Shown piece after piece: positions 61,480 through 64,000 of a stretch of DNA of 64,000 bases (position 1 is the stretch's first letter; each line of letters starts with the position of its first letter). This DNA is from Lachnospiraceae bacterium NC2008. GTDB taxonomy: Bacteria; Bacillota; Clostridia; Lachnospirales; Lachnospiraceae. Below the pieces are notes generated by a model. The model had not been told where the DNA came from. It searched no databases and was given only the letters and a program-made list of their open reading frames with translations. A program made the translations under genes and the position numbers. The stretch spans positions 1 to 64,000 of the forward strand of contig JHWS01000007.1 in NCBI GenBank assembly GCA_000687675.1, read 5' to 3'.

Positions 61480-61761
61480 ATGGATAAAAAAGAAAAAACA
61501 ACAAAAAATAATAAGTCTAATTCAGTATTGGTTGTTAAATCCAAAAAAGGGCTAAATATTAGTGTTGTTAACCAAAACTCCCGACTAAAGAATCATTATA
61601 TTAGTGAACAAGACAAAGAGATGGATAGACTTGCACAGGAAGCAGTAAATGCTGCAATAAAAAAGGCTAGGGTATGTGGTAAACCTGTAGCACGATTTGA
61701 TTTTTCAAAAGGGAAGGCATATTTAGAGTATTCCGATGGACAAAACAAATATATCAACTAA
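61480..61761 (+). CDS. Small antitoxin-like protein paired with the zeta-like remnant
   Basis: A 93-aa basic protein beginning MDKKEKTTKNNKSNS with KDKEMDRLAQEAVNAAIKKA near 50-69 and VARFDFSKGKAYLEY near the end. It overlaps the start of the zeta-like P-loop gene by 26 bp, the usual order for an antitoxin in front of a zeta/PezT-type toxin. I infer an antitoxin from context; the family is not one I can name. It is intact, while its partner has an internal deletion, so it may be an orphan. Confidence 0.6.
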   Translation: MDKKEKTTKNNKSNSVLVVKSKKGLNISVVNQNSRLKNHYISEQDKEMDRLAQEAVNAAIKKARVCGKPVARFDFSKGKAYLEYSDGQNKYIN

Positions 61762-61977
61762 AAAACCTATGGTACTTGTTTTTGCAGGACCAAATGGCTC
61801 TGGAAAAACAACAATCTCAAGAATATTTCTAAACTTATTGAAATATGTGATATTATGCATGTTTATGATAATAGTGGAGATAAAGTAAAAAGGATAATAA
61901 GAAAGCATAAAGATGATATTTCTATTTTTCCTAATGAAATATGGGATGAAAAGAAAATTCTAGACCTAATAGATTAA
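61736..61977 (+). pseudogene. Zeta-like toxin with internal deletion
   Basis: ATG 61736 starts PMVLVFAGPNGSGKTTISR, the P-loop of zeta/PezT-type toxin kinases. The frame then runs out at 61886-61888. Another frame (61822-61977) encodes NISKLIEICDIMHVYDNSGD and HKDDISIFPNEIWDEKKILD, the expected C-terminal part with the DNS(G) segment. About 100 or more central residues, including the catalytic Asp/Arg region, are gone. A junction near 61820 (frame changes between TCTCAAGAA and TTTCTAA) marks the deletion. It is almost surely inactive. Confidence 0.75.
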
Positions 61978-61997
61978 CATTTTAATATTCAGCTGAG

Positions 61998-62032
61998 GGC
62001 CGGTTGGAGAGATCTGACCGGTTCTTTTTTTT
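61998..62032 (+). terminator. Terminator after the zeta remnant
   Basis: GGCCGGT (61998-62004) pairs with ACCGGT (62017-62022) with an intervening loop, followed by TC and eight T to 62032. Confidence 0.8.
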
Positions 62033-62190
62033 CGTTGAAAAGTAGCCTGTACCTTTACAAATGGTTTTAAATATCCAGATATAGCTTCTTTTTCTGAGGT
62101 TAGAATTATTTTATATGTAAAATTATTGCATAAAAAATAAAACGGATGATATAATTACTATATAATATAAATACACTGGAGGAAAAATCC

Positions 62191-63444
62191 ATGATTATAG
62201 AGGTAAGAGCAAAAAATTGTTACGCATTTGATGAAGAAGTTGCGCTGTCTTTAAAGGCTGATATGCGTAATAAAAAATTTTCATCAAATGTACATAGAGA
62301 AAACAATTTTAATGTACTAAAAACCGTAGGTATATATGGTCCAAATAATGCAGGAAAAACCTGTCTTTTAAGATGCATAAAAGCTATTAGGAACATTATT
62401 ATTAACTCAGAAAATAACCTTATGTCGAATTATTTTTCTAAGAAAGAGGTTTGTGAACTAGGAATTACCTTTCTATTTGAAGGAAGAAAATTTTCTTATG
62501 ATTTTATGTATGATTCTGCAAAGAAGGAATATATCTATGAGTCTTTTGTGGAAATATTTAAGGACCAGTATAACAACGAAAAAGAGCAGTGCTGGCTCAA
62601 AAGAGACACAATAAATGAAACATATGAGTGCATAGATGAAGATTTACAAAATATGATGCCAGTTGTGGCTAAGAATAATATATTAATTCATCTAATTGAT
62701 ACAACAAAGTTTACCCATATAAATGAAATGAGGAGAATTCTTACAAGTTTTGCATACAAAATCGACTTTATCAATATGAATAATATCCCTATGGAGCATA
62801 CTATAGAGCTAATGAAAAACAAGAATAAACTTCAGGATAAGGTGGTTGACTTTATAAAGAATGCTGACTTGTATATGGACAATTTCGAATATGTTGAGAT
62901 GGGAAGCATATTGAATGAAGTTGATGGAAAACCTGATGAGAAAGTATTAGATATTCCTGACCAAATTATGGATAAAATTCGTCTGGTTTCAACTTACCGA
63001 GGGGTTCCGGTTCCAAGTATGTTATTTGATTCAACAGGAACAAAAAAGATTGCTGCTATGGCAAGTTATGTTATAGAAGCATTGGAGCAAGGAAGAATCC
63101 TTGTAGTTGATGAGCTTGATAGTAGCATACATTTTAAGCTTACTAGAGCTATTGTTGCTATGTTTAATAATGAATTAAACACAGATGCTCAGATGATTTT
63201 TACAGTTCATGATTTGAATCTAATGGATTGTAAGAGGCTATTTAGAAAAGAGCAGATTTGGTTTGTTAATAAAGACGAAGAGGGTACATATGTGTATTCA
63301 CTATCAGATTTTACAGCGGAAGATGGCGTCAGAGACACTTCTGATATCATTGAAAAATACCGAAAAGGTGCATTTGCCGCACTTCCTGATCCAGAACTAA
63401 TATATTCGTTATTAAGTATCAAGGGAAACGTTGAGGAGCAGTAG
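62191..63444 (+). CDS. AAA_15/ABC-type ATPase of a defence-like pair
   Basis: A 417-aa ATPase. It starts MIIEVRAKNCYAFDEEVALS (the usual 'beta-strand then FR/D-F' start of AAA_15/OLD-type ATPases). Walker A GPNNAGKTC is at 50-58, DSTGTKKIAAM near 278 is signature-like, and RILVVDELDSSIH near 302-314 is the D-loop/Walker B. The next gene, three bases downstream, is a TOPRIM/RloB-like protein. Together these resemble PARIS, AbiL or RloAB-type abortive systems, in which the ATPase senses phage and unleashes the partner nuclease. ATG follows GGAGG. Confidence 0.85.
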   Translation: MIIEVRAKNCYAFDEEVALSLKADMRNKKFSSNVHRENNFNVLKTVGIYGPNNAGKTCLLRCIKAIRNIIINSENNLMSNYFSKKEVCELGITFLFEGRKFSYDFMYDSAKKEYIYESFVEIFKDQYNNEKEQCWLKRDTINETYECIDEDLQNMMPVVAKNNILIHLIDTTKFTHINEMRRILTSFAYKIDFINMNNIPMEHTIELMKNKNKLQDKVVDFIKNADLYMDNFEYVEMGSILNEVDGKPDEKVLDIPDQIMDKIRLVSTYRGVPVPSMLFDSTGTKKIAAMASYVIEALEQGRILVVDELDSSIHFKLTRAIVAMFNNELNTDAQMIFTVHDLNLMDCKRLFRKEQIWFVNKDEEGTYVYSLSDFTAEDGVRDTSDIIEKYRKGAFAALPDPELIYSLLSIKGNVEEQ

Positions 63445-63447
63445 AGT

Positions 63448-64000
63448 ATGGAAAATAGGCTCCCTAACATATCTAATAAACATAAAATATGCGTCATATG
63501 TGAAGGAAATGAAGAATATCAGTATCTAGAGAGACTTAAACGTCTTAATGTGTGGAACGATATATATGATATTACTTTGGAAAATGCTGGCGGAAACGGA
63601 AATATCCCAGCTCGTTACCAGGATAAGTATCAGAATGGATCATATGAGATGATATTTATCTTTTGTGATACTGAGAAGAAGCCATATGAACAGTATGAGG
63701 ATATTAAACGTAAGATTAACGAGTTTCATGGCGTAAACTGTGCTGCAGAAGAGGTAATTATATTTGCCAACCCTTGCACTTTGCAAATTGTAGCTAAACA
63801 CTGGACAGATGAAACTATCAAGTCACCTGCAAAACCTGTTAATGCCCCATTAATTGAGAAATATACCGGTGTCAAGAATTATAAGGCTAGGGAAGACCAG
63901 ATTTACCAGATTATGGAAAAGTTGGACGCTAATAATTACGAAATAATGAAGGAGAGAGTAAAAATTCTAGATTCCGAAGATTGCCAGCTTGGAAGTAGTA
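63448..64000 (+). CDS. RloB/TOPRIM-like partner of the AAA ATPase (partial)
   Basis: ATG 63448 follows GAGGAGCAG and stays open to the window end (184 codons seen, stop outside). KICVICEGNEEYQYLERL near residue 13 is the typical glutamate motif (EGxxE) of RloB/TOPRIM nucleases, and IFIFCDTEKKPYEQYED near 73 gives the second acidic motif (D-x-E here in place of DxD). NPCTLQIVAKHW near 115 is a conserved-looking segment. Coupled expression with the ATPase (stop to start three bases) supports a two-gene defence system. C-terminal domain is unseen. Confidence 0.8.
   Translation, partial: MENRLPNISNKHKICVICEGNEEYQYLERLKRLNVWNDIYDITLENAGGNGNIPARYQDKYQNGSYEMIFIFCDTEKKPYEQYEDIKRKINEFHGVNCAAEEVIIFANPCTLQIVAKHWTDETIKSPAKPVNAPLIEKYTGVKNYKAREDQIYQIMEKLDANNYEIMKERVKILDSEDCQLGSS

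Noticed and set aside
1-64000. CRISPR arrays, tRNA, rRNA and complete insertion sequences
   Set aside because: No regularly spaced repeats with spacers, no cloverleaf or CCA end, no transposase-like ORF with terminal inverted repeats was seen by eye; the 15-bp repeats at 59183 have no spacers.

Overview
The window looks like chromosomal DNA of a low-GC Clostridia, most likely a Lachnospiraceae of the Butyrivibrio/Pseudobutyrivibrio kind. The order parS sites - parA - parB - DUF4446 - GNAT - serS, Shine-Dalgarno sites of the AGGAG type and the origin-proximal partition locus support this. The genus is an inference; no rRNA or tRNA gene was seen.

Layout. 1-0.96 kb: the end of an unrecognised gene, then a striking 450-bp imperfect palindrome (132-581) and three parS sites. 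0.97-5.6 kb: parA, parB, DUF4446 gene, acetyltransferase and serS. 5.6-10.8 kb: an MFS exporter behind a leader region, crcB, small proteins, acetyltransferases, a TetR regulator with a palindrome in its own promoter, and an aldose epimerase-like gene. 10.9-17.7 kb: a five-gene module made of an ABC ATPase, a large FtsX-type permease, a lipoprotein Ntn-hydrolase, and a response regulator with its histidine kinase. 17.8-23.0 kb: accessory genes, including a NERD protein, a Phd-like fusion protein with a small partner (candidate toxin-antitoxin pair), a U32-like protein, an intact type I toxin/antisense-RNA locus, and an orphan second copy of the antisense RNA with a decapitated toxin.

23.0-56.6 kb is an envelope polysaccharide region. 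It starts with an LTA-synthase-like membrane phosphotransferase and an initiating sugar-phosphate transferase whose leader carries a 15-G tract. A very AT-rich cassette (28.4-45.9 kb) follows. It holds glycosyltransferases, a deacetylase, a formyltransferase, the oxidoreductase/acetyltransferase/aminotransferase set for 2,3-diacetamido sugars, an AsnB-like amidotransferase, a MurJ-like flippase, a Wzy-like polymerase, and neuB/neuC/two oxidoreductases/neuA for a sialic-acid-type sugar. A gene remnant (45887-45970) marks its right edge. Then come two tandem paralogous membrane proteins, a VTC-domain protein, DUF4956, CotH kinase, a second LTA-synthase-like protein and another large membrane protein, mostly overlapping or closely spaced.

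56.6-64 kb resembles a defence/addiction island. It contains a 57-aa protein plus GNAT toxin candidate, an XRE regulator divergent from an AAA+ ATPase with an operator between them, two acetyltransferase fusion genes behind duplicated promoter-operator elements, an intact antitoxin-like gene with an internally deleted zeta-like toxin, and an AAA ATPase plus TOPRIM-like pair running off the right end.
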